Source: Kingdonia uniflora (Eukaryota; Streptophyta; Magnoliopsida; Ranunculales; Circaeasteraceae). From it: DNA of 64,000 nucleotides. The stretch lies in the NCBI GenBank assembly GCA_014058105.1, contig JACGCM010002776.1, positions 558,001-622,000 of the forward strand, given 5' to 3'. Made by a program: the position numbers and the translations under genes. Under the pieces are notes generated by a model, which saw only the letters and a program-made list of their open reading frames with translations, searched no databases and was not told where the DNA came from. Of this stretch, positions 56,673 to 64,000 are shown one piece after another (position 1 is the first letter of the stretch; each line of letters starts with the position of its first letter).

Positions 56673-58694
56673 CTAGAACTGGAGATATGGGAATGCCGCG
56701 ATGCCCAATTCCTTGCTGTACCACTTCAACTTACTCGGTAGCTGACCCTTCTTCCCAATTCGGAACGATTCAATACCACCCCGTCTTGTAGTATGAACCT
56801 TCCTATCTAGAATACCATCCTCCTGCAACGGATCTTCTCTTTCCATCCATAAGTCATCAACTGACAGTAGGCGAGTGTCTATTGTAGAGTCTTCATCTAG
56901 AAGAGACGGCTTAAACAACTTTAAATGCTCGGTATTAATCACTGAATACATTTTCATGAAAGGTGGCAAATTCAACTGGAAGGCATTGTCACCAATCTTC
57001 TTGAGTATAAAAAACGGACCATAACGGATAGGTTTGAGCTTCTTACCTTCCCCCTTAAGCCGTTCCTTACCCAAATACAACCAAACTAGGTCGCCCTCTT
57101 GAAAAGTACACTCAACCCGATGCTTGTCGTGGCGAGCCTTATACTTCGCTTGAGTCTTCGTCAATTGTACTTCAACCGCCTCATGAACCTTGCTTATTAT
57201 CCTCTCAATGAAACGCTGAGTTTTAACCTGCTCCTCTTCCTCCTTCCCTGACACCGTCTTGTCGCCAAGACTAAATGCCAAATCAAAAGGAGACTTCAAA
57301 GTATAACCATAAATCGCCCAGTTGAACGCAAACTGAAGATACGGTAAACTCTCATCCCAAGTCTTAGGATGCTTAGAATGGAATCCCTGTAATAAATGTA
57401 CTAAAGTGCGATTAACTACCTTTGTTTGCCCGTCAGTCTGCGGATGAAAAGTGGTACTTCTCTTCAACTTAGTGTCCATCATCCCCCATAACGATCTCCT
57501 GAAATTCCCCAAAAAGTGGCTATCCTTATCAAAAATAATAGAAGAAGGGAGCCAGAAATACCTCCAGACGTCTCTGAAAAGCAATCGCGCTGCTCCTTCC
57601 CGTGTGACCATCTTCTGGCATGGAATAAGAATAATCATCTTGCTGAATCGATCCACCACCACAAACAAATAGTCATTCTTACACCTGGTCATGAGCAAAC
57701 CACCCATAAAATCTATCGAAATGCTCTCCCAAGGTCGACTAGGAACTGGCAATGGTAAGTACAGTCCTATCTTCTTATTGGAAGGCTTCGATGTGCTGCA
57801 TAGCACGCAACCACGAACCACACGAGCAACATCCACCTGCATCTTCGACCAATAGACATAACGCCGCAAATTCAAAAGAGTTTTCTCAACCCCGAAATGA
57901 CCTGCCACCCGGGAACAATGTGCCTCTCGAATCCACTGCAAACGGTCTCTACCCTCAGGAATACATAGTAGACTGCCCCTGTAAATCAAACTATCCTTCA
58001 GAACATACTCGCAAGTCTTGCCCTGCAGCAACTTCTCGTGAATCACACTGAGCTCCTTGTCATCATCATACCCTGAAACGTACTCAGAAGGAACAATAGG
58101 CTGGATCTGCATAGCTACCAACAAAGCGGAAATAGTTGGTAATGGGGGTTGAGATAACATGTCAGCCAACTTGTTGTCCACTCCTTTCTTATACTTGATC
58201 AATAAGGTAAACTGTTGAAGGTACGACATCCACTTCATATGGCGAGCTTGCCGAAGCTTGGATTGCGTAGATAAGAACTGTAATGGTTTGTGATCGGAAT
58301 GTACCACAACCTCCTTCCCCAAAAAGTAACTCCGCCAATGCTTCACTGATTGATATAACGCGTAGAACTCCTTATCGTAGGTAGGATAGTTGCGTATTGC
58401 TCCTGTAAACATCTCAGAATGGTAAGCAACCGGCTTCCCATCCTGTAAAAGGATTGCCTCCAATGCATAGTTTGACGCATCTGTCTCGACCTCAAAAGGC
58501 CGCTGCAAATTGGGCAATGCTAATACTGGTGCATCCGTATTCTTCCGCTTTAGTAATAGAAAAGTCTCCTCATGGTGCTCTTCCCACATAAACTGTACCC
58601 CGGTCTTCGTTAAAGAATGCAACGGTGCGACTATTTGTGAAAAATGCCGAATAAATTTTCGTAAGTACTGACAAGAACCCATAAAACTCCTCAC
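56673..58694 (-). pseudogene. Chromovirus pol, C-terminal part: RNase H, integrase, chromodomain-like tail
   Basis: One open frame of 673 codons. At the start are the RT/RNase H connection (GSCQYLRKFIRHFSQIVAPL) and RNase H (FEVETDASNYALEAILLQDG, then YDKEFYALYQSVKHWR, then VHSDHKPLQFL). The integrase has an HHCC zinc site (HCSRVAGHFGVEKTLLNLRR to GCVLC..SK) and a DDE core with SIDFMGGLL, a catalytic-region FDKDSHFLGNF and HPQTDGQTKVVNRTL. Towards the end is VNTEHLKLF-type VINTEHLKLFKP. The last roughly 60 residues carry ILDRKVHTTRRG and LKWYSKELG, a weakened chromodomain. Integrase inserts the cDNA into chromatin; the tail would steer it to heterochromatin. It is separated from the upstream pol frame by a single TAA at the 58694/58695 junction, in the same frame. 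Confidence 0.9.
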
Positions 58695-59786
58695 TTACGT
58701 CACTGTGCGGGGTCTAGGCCAATTAGTAATGACCGAGATCTTCTCTGGATCAACCTTAAGCTCGCCGCCACCAACAATAAAACCCAAATAGACTAGCTCT
58801 TGTTTCCCAAACTCACACTTTTTCCCGTTCAAAAAAAGCTGTTGTGATCGCAACACGCCCAACACTTTGCGTAAATGCCCAAGATGGTCTTCCCTTGTAC
58901 GACTATATATCAAGATATCATCCAAATATACAATCACAAAATCATCAATAAACGCACGAAGTACCTCATTCATTAGCAGCATAAACGTCGCCGGAGCATT
59001 GCATAACCCAAAAGGCATCACCAACCACTCAAATAAGCCCTGTTTGGTCTTGAACGCTGTCTTCCAAGTATCCTCCTCCCGGATTCGAACTTGATGGTAA
59101 CCCGACTTAAGATCCAACTTGGTGAAAAACTGAGCCGTCTGCAACTCATCTAAAAGCTCATCAATCTGTGGAAGTGGATAACGATTCTTCACCGTGATCT
59201 TGTTTAAAGCCCGATAATCCACACACATCCTCCAAGACCCATCCTTCTTCGACACCAGTAACACCGGCGAACCACAAGGTGAGGAACTTGGATTAATAAC
59301 TCCTTGCTCCAGGAGTTCATGTACCTGCTTCTTGATCTCATCAGACTTTATAACAGAAGTCCGATATAACCCAATATTGGGTAGTGGCTCACCATTCACC
59401 AAGGTGATCTCATGCTCCACATCCCTCTTACGCGACATCCCTTCTATGCCCAGAAACAAGTCTTCATACTCCTCTTGCAACTCCCCCATATCGGTTTGTT
59501 GCTTAGGAGACATTGCCAACGCAAACAATACTGTAGCCGACAGACCCTCTTGAACCGGTTGCACCAACAACAAAACAAATTTGCCGCTTGCATTAACCAA
59601 CCTCTTCGCCTGAGTCGCCGTTACCAAATTACTGGTAGTGATATGTTCCTTGCACGCATTAATATGATTCTCAGTCCCATCCTTCACCAAACGATACTTG
59701 CGAGCACGACGGTAAAGGATTGCATCTCGGTCCCAAAGATAAGGGCTACCCAAGATGACTTGACACGTCCAACGGAACCACCTCAT
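58695..59786 (-). pseudogene. Chromovirus pol: end of protease and reverse transcriptase
   Basis: A 363-codon frame. Its first residues overlap the end of protease (QVILGSPYLWDRDAI). After a linker come the reverse transcriptase blocks EQGVINPSSSPCGSPVLLVS, DGSWRMCVDYRALNKIT, RYPLPQIDELLDEL, FTKLDLKSGYHQVRI, PFGLCNAPATF and the catalytic loop VIVYLDDILIYS (YLDD). It ends with LVYLGFIVGGGELKVDP at PRTVT plus TAA. All catalytic aspartates are present. The single stop falls where RT passes into RNase H. At the upstream end a frameshift near 59750-59790 separates it from the protease frame. Confidence 0.92.
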
Positions 59787-60063
59787 ATGTCACTTCGTCA
59801 ATAAACTTCTCAGTAATCGCAAACTTGAAAGTACAATGCTTAGTGATCTTCAACTCCGTGTCTTTCTGAATCCAACCCAAACCATACGGCTTAGGATGAG
59901 CCACAGTAGTCAAACCCATCTTCTTCACCACCGCCTCAGAAATTAAATTCTTCTGTCTACCCGGATCAATAATGGCCTCGACTAAGCTCTGCTTCACCTG
60001 AATGCTGACAAAGAACAGCTCTTCCCGACTCGCCTCGTCGATAGCTAGAGGTTGCTTGAACAT
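59746..60063 (-). pseudogene. Chromovirus retroviral-type aspartic protease
   Basis: A 105-codon frame with FFVSIQVKQSLVEAIIDPGR, then QKNLISEAVVKKMGL and a TYEVVPLDV end. The active site expected as D(S/T)G reads DPG, so the nucleophile Asp remains but the Ser/Thr is changed to Pro. The frame runs out at the shift near 59750. Protease would cut Gag-Pol. The altered motif and the shift suggest that it no longer works. Confidence 0.8.
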
Positions 60064-61297
60064 TAGAGTAAGCTTAGGATTTGGCTTATCTAAATCCGGA
60101 AGATCTACAATCGCTGTGGTTAGTGCACGTTTCTCTTTCTTACCCTTCTCCTCCTTCGGCCGAAGCTCCGGGTGAAGTTTCCAACATCTATCGGAATTGT
60201 GCCCATTAGCCTTGCAATAACTACAGATAGTCCCCTTGAATGAAGACCCCTCTCCTTTGGCTCCCCTTTCTGATCAAACTTCCAATTAGCCTTGCAATGA
60301 CTACAGATAGTCCCCTTGAATGAAGACCACTCTCCTTTGGCTCACCTTTCTGATTAAACTTCCAATTAGCCTTGTACCCCGACTTGTTATTGTCGTCTTT
60401 CTTGTCGCTCTTCAAGTACTTGCCTTCAATGGCAATTGCTTTAACGGTAGCGTCCTCGATATTTGCCACATTGAAGAGCTTTAATTCTCTTCGAATGGAC
60501 TCTGGCAAACCCCCCGTATACTTTATGAACACATCGTACTCCTCGACGTCAATATCCAAAACCAATGCTTGGTTATGAAACTCCGTAGTGAATTGTTGCA
60601 CGGATTGCCCAAACCGTTGGCACAAGTTGTGCCATTTGTACCATCGTTCCTGTTCATACCCAAATGGATATAATTGCTTCCTCACCAAGACCTTGAATTT
60701 CTTCCAACTCAGACTTTCGACATCATGTCGTTTCCGATAGGATTTCCACCACGTGAGTGAGTGACTTGTGAATTTCAAAGTAGAGAAGCAAATCTTCTGA
60801 GCATTGGAATATTCATCAATGGAAAAATAGGTCTCCAACCTATCTAACCAATTATCTAATTTCTCGGCGTCGACGGAACCATCGAAAACCAGAATCTCAA
60901 TCTTAAAGCCAAAACGAAGATTACGCATAGGATTCATTGACATACCAAAACCTGGGCGCTCCTTGATGGATTCGGCATCACTAGAATCGTAATCTAACCC
61001 TTCATTATCGTTGTCTCCATCCACCGTTGAAATCCCTTTCGTCTTTGAGCAGCCTTGCTGTTTCGTCGAAACGGAACCCAACGCGAGGTTTGTGAGACAC
61101 AATTGTTCAACTAACTCCCGTACAGTAGAAGTTAGGCCGGAAACTGTCGTTTCCAAAGTCGTGAGTCGTGAGTCGGAATCGCCCATCTCCAAATCGTCTT
61201 TTTTCTTCGAATTAGGTTTGCGGTGGATCTTCAACGGACTCACTAACTTCTCCTTCGTTTGCTTGAGACGGTCACGTGTAGAGACCATAAACCACAA
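60064..61297 (-). pseudogene. Chromovirus gag with zinc knuckle, frame broken by an 80-bp duplication
   Basis: An ATG at 61297 opens 358 codons. A basic start (RLKQTKEKLVSPLKIHRKPN) is followed by a coil-like segment (LTTLETTVSGLTSTVRELVEQL), an acidic spacer, then the capsid: NLRFGFKIEILVFDGSVDAE, KLDNWLDRLETYFSIDEYSN, SLTWWKSYRKRHDVESLSWK, FGQSVQQFTTEFHNQALVLD. A CCHC knuckle (CSYCKANGHNSDRC, about 60226-60180) follows in another frame. An 80-bp tandem duplication (60206-60285 / 60286-60365) covers the knuckle's first half; 80 is not a multiple of three, so it adds a frameshift. The knuckle binds genomic RNA, so packaging is probably lost. Gag and protease would otherwise form one reading unit. 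Confidence 0.85.
60206..60365. repeat. 80-bp tandem duplication in gag
   Basis: Two adjacent copies beginning TTAGCCTTGCAAT(A/G)ACTACAG and ending AAACTTCCAA, with a few substitutions between them, and a third TTAGCCTTG at 60366 where the second copy ends. Confidence 0.9.
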
Positions 61298-61326
61298 TCA
61301 ACCCCCCGAGAATCGCAACTGGAAAA

Positions 61327-61335
61327 CTGATACCA
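61327..61335 (-). other. Primer binding site (initiator-Met tRNA type)
   Basis: Minus-strand TGGTATCAG two bases inside the 5' LTR (61338-61849). It equals the start of the usual initiator-Met tRNA complement TGGTATCAGAGC for nine bases. Confidence 0.8.
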
Positions 61336-61337
61336 CT

Positions 61338-61849
61338 TAATCTACAATACGATTGAGAAGCTCTAGTTAGTAGAAAAGTACGAAGAACGCCAAATTGAAT
61401 GGGAAAAATAAGAGATTCAATTGTATAAATCAATTAATTACAATGAATACACTCTAAACCCTAAGCTTCTTCCGTAGAACTTCTCTCTAGATCTAACATA
61501 GAAAAGAAATAACCTAAGTCCCGTTTATATACTAGGGAACTTAAAATACTAAAAGAACGCATCTTGAGTCAAAACACCCCTAAAAAATACAACCAACACC
61601 TAAAGGAAAAATGTTGAATCGCGCCTTTGTTTGAATAGAACCAGTTTCTGTTCGAATAAATTAAATGTATTCGAATAGAATTAAATCTATTCGAATACAT
61701 TTCTCAGGTAGAAATACCAGAAATGTATTCCAATAGATTTTATTCTATTAGAATAGAACACCTCAGGCTGAAAAGTATTCGAACAGAAACAATTCTGTTC
61801 GAATAGAAACTTGAAAAACTTCATGTCTTCTTCAGATCCTCCTGGATTA
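61338..61849 (-). repeat. Chromovirus 5' LTR
   Basis: Matches 56093-56634 nearly throughout, with one deletion in the TTCGAA-rich part. Outer end CCTGGATTA (TAATCC in minus, CA-type border decayed). Length is 512 bp, 30 bp shorter than the 3' copy. Confidence 0.9.
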
Positions 61850-61854
61850 ACTCG

Positions 61855-61991
61855 AAGTCGGTTTTTTACCTATTCAGAGGTTTTCCACGCTAAATCACCT
61901 GGGTCATTTCTTATTTCATATTAGTTTTTGTCACAGGAACATTGGTATAAGGTCTAATTCCGAGCCATCTCGAGCTTACGGAATTAGGCCA
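61855..61991 (+). repeat. Tat-like 5' LTR, right part
   Basis: It resumes the interrupted LTR with AAGTCGG, TTTTTTACCTATTCAGAGG and TTTTCCACGCTAAATCACC, words that also occur near the end of the 11.8 and 16.0 kb LTRs. It ends directly before the PBS at 61992. Confidence 0.85.
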
Positions 61992-62066
61992 TGGCGTCGT
62001 CTGTGAGAAAGAAGACATTTCCACAATATCCTAAGGCATACATTTACTATACTACAAATTTCAAAC

Positions 62067-63120
62067 ATGGTCACTTCCAGACAACCAACAACCGAAATCC
62101 AACTCGATCTTTTGGTTGAGCCGGAACAACTTACAAAGCTACGGGCGAATCTCCACGTCGAAACAGAGAAGCGCAATGAGCTTGAACGTCAGTTAACTCT
62201 TGCCGAGAGCTCCGTAAGGAGCTCGAAGTCGAGCGACAAGCTCGTTTGACAACGTTCAAACGACATAAAGACCAGATGACAACCATGACAACCATGCAGA
62301 CTGCCTTACAAGCTCTGGAAGACACTCAATAGGCTCCTCTAACAAGAGATCGCGATCAATTGCCAGAAACCTCCTGGGTTTTTGCGCAGGAAAGGTCGGG
62401 ACCACGATGAGCCACCAGTAAAGCTATTTCTAGAAATATTCAGCACGAACCTCAGCCTTCCATTCATTTGGGTGGTGAAATTAAGTCTGAAATCAGCTGA
62501 GGTCACCGATTTTCCAAACGTCAGGAGGAAGAGCAACGACCTCAACCTCGAATTCCAGCACGTGATCGTTTGAGTGAAGGTACCGGTACTCGTAATCCTC
62601 AACCTCCTTGTCAAGCCACTCAGCCGTCACGTCAATATGTTACACAAGAACATATAGATCAACGTATCAAGGAGTTGATCGAAACACAAGTTCTGGGCAC
62701 TACAGACGACCTTACCAAGTTACAAGGGAGTCCAATTGCCAAAGAACTAATCGATATGGAAATATCGAAAGGTTTCTATACTCCGAAAATTCTCAAATAC
62801 AACCGTGATTCATTGGGGTTGCACTCCAATCTCAACTACATCCTCTGCCGTTTGTTCGCAACAAGTCTACAACAAGAACCGCTCCGGTGGTTCCACTCTT
62901 TACCTGAAGATTTCATACACACATTCGACCATCTGCAGAAACAATTCATCAAGACGTATGCTCACAACAGAGATAAAGAGGAGAATTTATATTCTCTTAT
63001 CAGTCTTAAACAATCACACGGAGAGAAGCTCGAGGCTTTTGCGAAGAAGTTTTTGGAGCTCGCGCGTAAAGTAGATAACCTCGATTAGAAAACAGCTGTT
63101 ACTGCTTTCACCAACGCACT
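62067..63120 (+). pseudogene. Tat-like gag: coiled-coil N-terminus and capsid
   Basis: An ATG at 62067 opens a charged coil (LLVEPEQLTKLRANLHVETE, KRNELERQLTLAES) as in the 12.4 kb copy, then a frameshift near 62220. The main frame (62570-63088, 172 codons) reads QYVTQEHIDQRIKELIETQV, LQGSPIAKELIDMEISKGFY, LFATSLQQEPLRWFHSLPED and LQKQFIKTYAHNRDKEENLY, a Retrotrans_gag capsid core, ending LARKVDNLD before TAG at 63086. The reading then continues in frame with KTAVTAFTNALQ, so the TAG is a mutation (Gln codon likely). It builds the particle of the element. The region between the coil and capsid has several breaks. Confidence 0.85.
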
Positions 63121-64000
63121 CCAGTTCGACTGCAAGGCCAAATAACACCTCTTCCTCAACAAACCTGCGACCTTCGAAGATATAATCACCAAGGTCAACG
63201 GTTATGTCGACCTGGAAAGGATGATGTCCGAAAGGCATAAATCTACTGAATCCATCCTAACCACGAAAGGTCCATCCACAGATCAAAACACTGAACCAAA
63301 GGAGGATCAGGGTGATCACTGGCAACCCTCGGAAAGGCGGTTCACTACCCAAACCGGTCTTCCCAAGGATAAATGTTCGAATCTCTATAATTTTTCCAAT
63401 CCTCTCCAAGGATAAGCTCTACTGTCCCTTTAAACTATTGGAGCCAATAGAAAACCGCCCGTACTGCATGCATTATAAGGTAAACTATCATTCTAGTGAC
63501 AACTGCTATGCTTTACAGAGGTTGTTGGAATTCATTTTTCAAGGAGGGACGGATGCTCAAATACATTATCGAACTGGAATCATATAAGGATGGCAGCTAT
63601 AAGAAGCAGCTTGAAGTCGTCCAGGTCGAAGATCAAGCTGAGGAGAAACATCTCTACCATATGCACCACAATAATATGATCGAAATCCATCAGATCACCA
63701 ACTCTTACCGCAGAAGACTCTCAGAATGCTGCGATCTCACACCTCAAGACAAAGAAGCCAAGCTTATGCCTGAGTCGAGTAATCGCCAGCTTGGGATCTC
63801 ATTCGAAGATTACAACATTAATCATGTAAAATTTCCACATCATGATACATTAGTCATAATGCTCACGATGATGAAGTTCGTTATGCACACAATGATGATA
63901 GATACTGGAAGTGGTATTGAGATTTTTTTTCAGGGCACTATCGACCAAATGTGATTTGCCGATCAAGTTATTCCAAGCGACACCGATATCAGTGGATTCA
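63121..64000 (+). pseudogene. Tat-like gag C-terminus and start of protease (runs off window)
   Basis: Plus-strand pieces continue Gag with KPATFEDIITKVNGYVDLE. A zinc-knuckle-like YCMHYKVNYHSSDNCYALQR (second Cys replaced by His) and LLEFIFQGG follow. A 152-codon frame (63496-63954) then reads ISFEDYNINHVKFPHHDTLV and MMIDTGSGIEIFF, the aspartic protease active site DTG. This layout, with ISF...V..PH.D.LV ahead of the protease, is usual for Tat/OTA elements. It stops at 63954 and pol lies beyond the window. Confidence 0.8.

Larger units (their letters stand above)
56093..61849 (-). mobile_element. Nearly complete chromovirus-type Ty3/gypsy element nested in an LTR
   Basis: A 5.76-kb element in minus orientation. 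LTRs are 61338-61849 (5') and 56093-56634 (3'), with borders TGATCC...GGATTA. The PBS TGGTATCAG (plus coordinates 61335-61327), complementary to initiator-Met tRNA, is typical of chromoviruses. The polypurine tract AAAGGGGAGAGCCA precedes the 3' LTR. Target duplications are ACCCG (56088-56092) and ACTCG (61850-61854), differing at one base; the uninterrupted relative has ACTCG. Gag, protease, RT, RNase H, integrase and a chromodomain-like tail are all recognisable. Damage is limited to a few frameshifts and one stop, so this is the youngest-looking large element here. Confidence 0.93.
55638..64000 (+). mobile_element. Tat-like Ty3/gypsy element, 5' part, with nested insertion; continues beyond window
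   Basis: The 5' LTR (55638-56092 joined to 61855-61991) starts TGTAGGCCTATCCCTCGATC, like the 11.8 kb element, and ends GAATTAGGCCA right before the PBS TGGCGTCGTCTGTGAGAAA (61992). Gag and the start of protease follow to the window end. A chromovirus (56093-61849) splits the LTR. The LTR without the insertion is about 590 bp, close to the 601 bp of its relative. This is the same family whose pol-less derivative sits at 11.8-16.6 kb. Confidence 0.85.

Overview
This window looks like nuclear DNA of a flowering plant, most likely a eudicot. It is AT-rich and sparse in genes. It carries plant-type Ty1/copia and Ty3/gypsy LTR retrotransposons, L1-type LINEs, PIF/Harbinger and Mutator-like DNA elements, a plant mobile domain gene, a Ulp1/DUF1985 gene, and GT-AG introns. 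Nothing in it suggests a bacterium, plasmid, phage or organelle, and I see no tRNA, rRNA or CRISPR array. The species cannot be named from the sequence alone.

Layout. 0-1.2 kb: decayed gypsy gag on the minus strand. 2.2-3.3 kb: a possible solo LTR. 3.4-5.2 kb: 5'-truncated copia element with a short 3' LTR. 5.8-6.1 kb: LINE tail. 6.8-8.2 kb: LTR-like AT-rich sequence. 8.3-10.4 kb: pseudogene of translation initiation factor eIF3c. 11.8-16.6 kb: a complete but pol-less gypsy element with two LTRs and a TTGAT target duplication. 16.8-18.4 kb: a spliced plant gene fragment that I do not recognise, with two in-frame TAG codons. 18.6-18.9 kb: CACTA-like subterminal repeats. 19-22 kb: Tekay-like chromovirus remnant on the minus strand.

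22-37 kb is the most structured accessory block. It holds a PIF/Harbinger element (transposase on plus, NAM/Myb-like ORF1 on minus) flanked by 41-bp inverted subterminal repeats, a long palindrome, a plant-mobile-domain gene, a 21-bp minisatellite and a Ulp1/DUF1985 gene. The last contains a miniature TRIM retrotransposon in an exon and a tandemly repeated exon-intron module. Diverged tandem duplications follow at 36-38 kb.

38-40 kb: second copia remnant. 40-43 kb: UTR-like sequence, then the best candidate for an ordinary host gene, a NYN-domain/C2H2 zinc-finger protein with two in-frame stops. 45.0-45.8 kb: a Mutator-type MITE with a perfect 9-bp target duplication. 47.1-52.6 kb: an L1-type LINE on the minus strand, interrupted by a gypsy LTR. 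53.1-55.2 kb: glycosyltransferase pseudogene. 55.6-64 kb: a Tat-like gypsy element running off the window, whose 5' LTR is split by a nearly complete chromovirus (56.1-61.8 kb).

The genes do not form a pathway. The window is a palimpsest of nested mobile elements separated by decayed host gene fragments. Every element I could read carries stops or frameshifts. I did not find a clearly new functional system. The strongest leads are the 22-37 kb composite block with its recurrent GCAGTTC-GAACTGC palindromes, the 48-bp-core TRIM, and the two unexplained spliced gene fragments.
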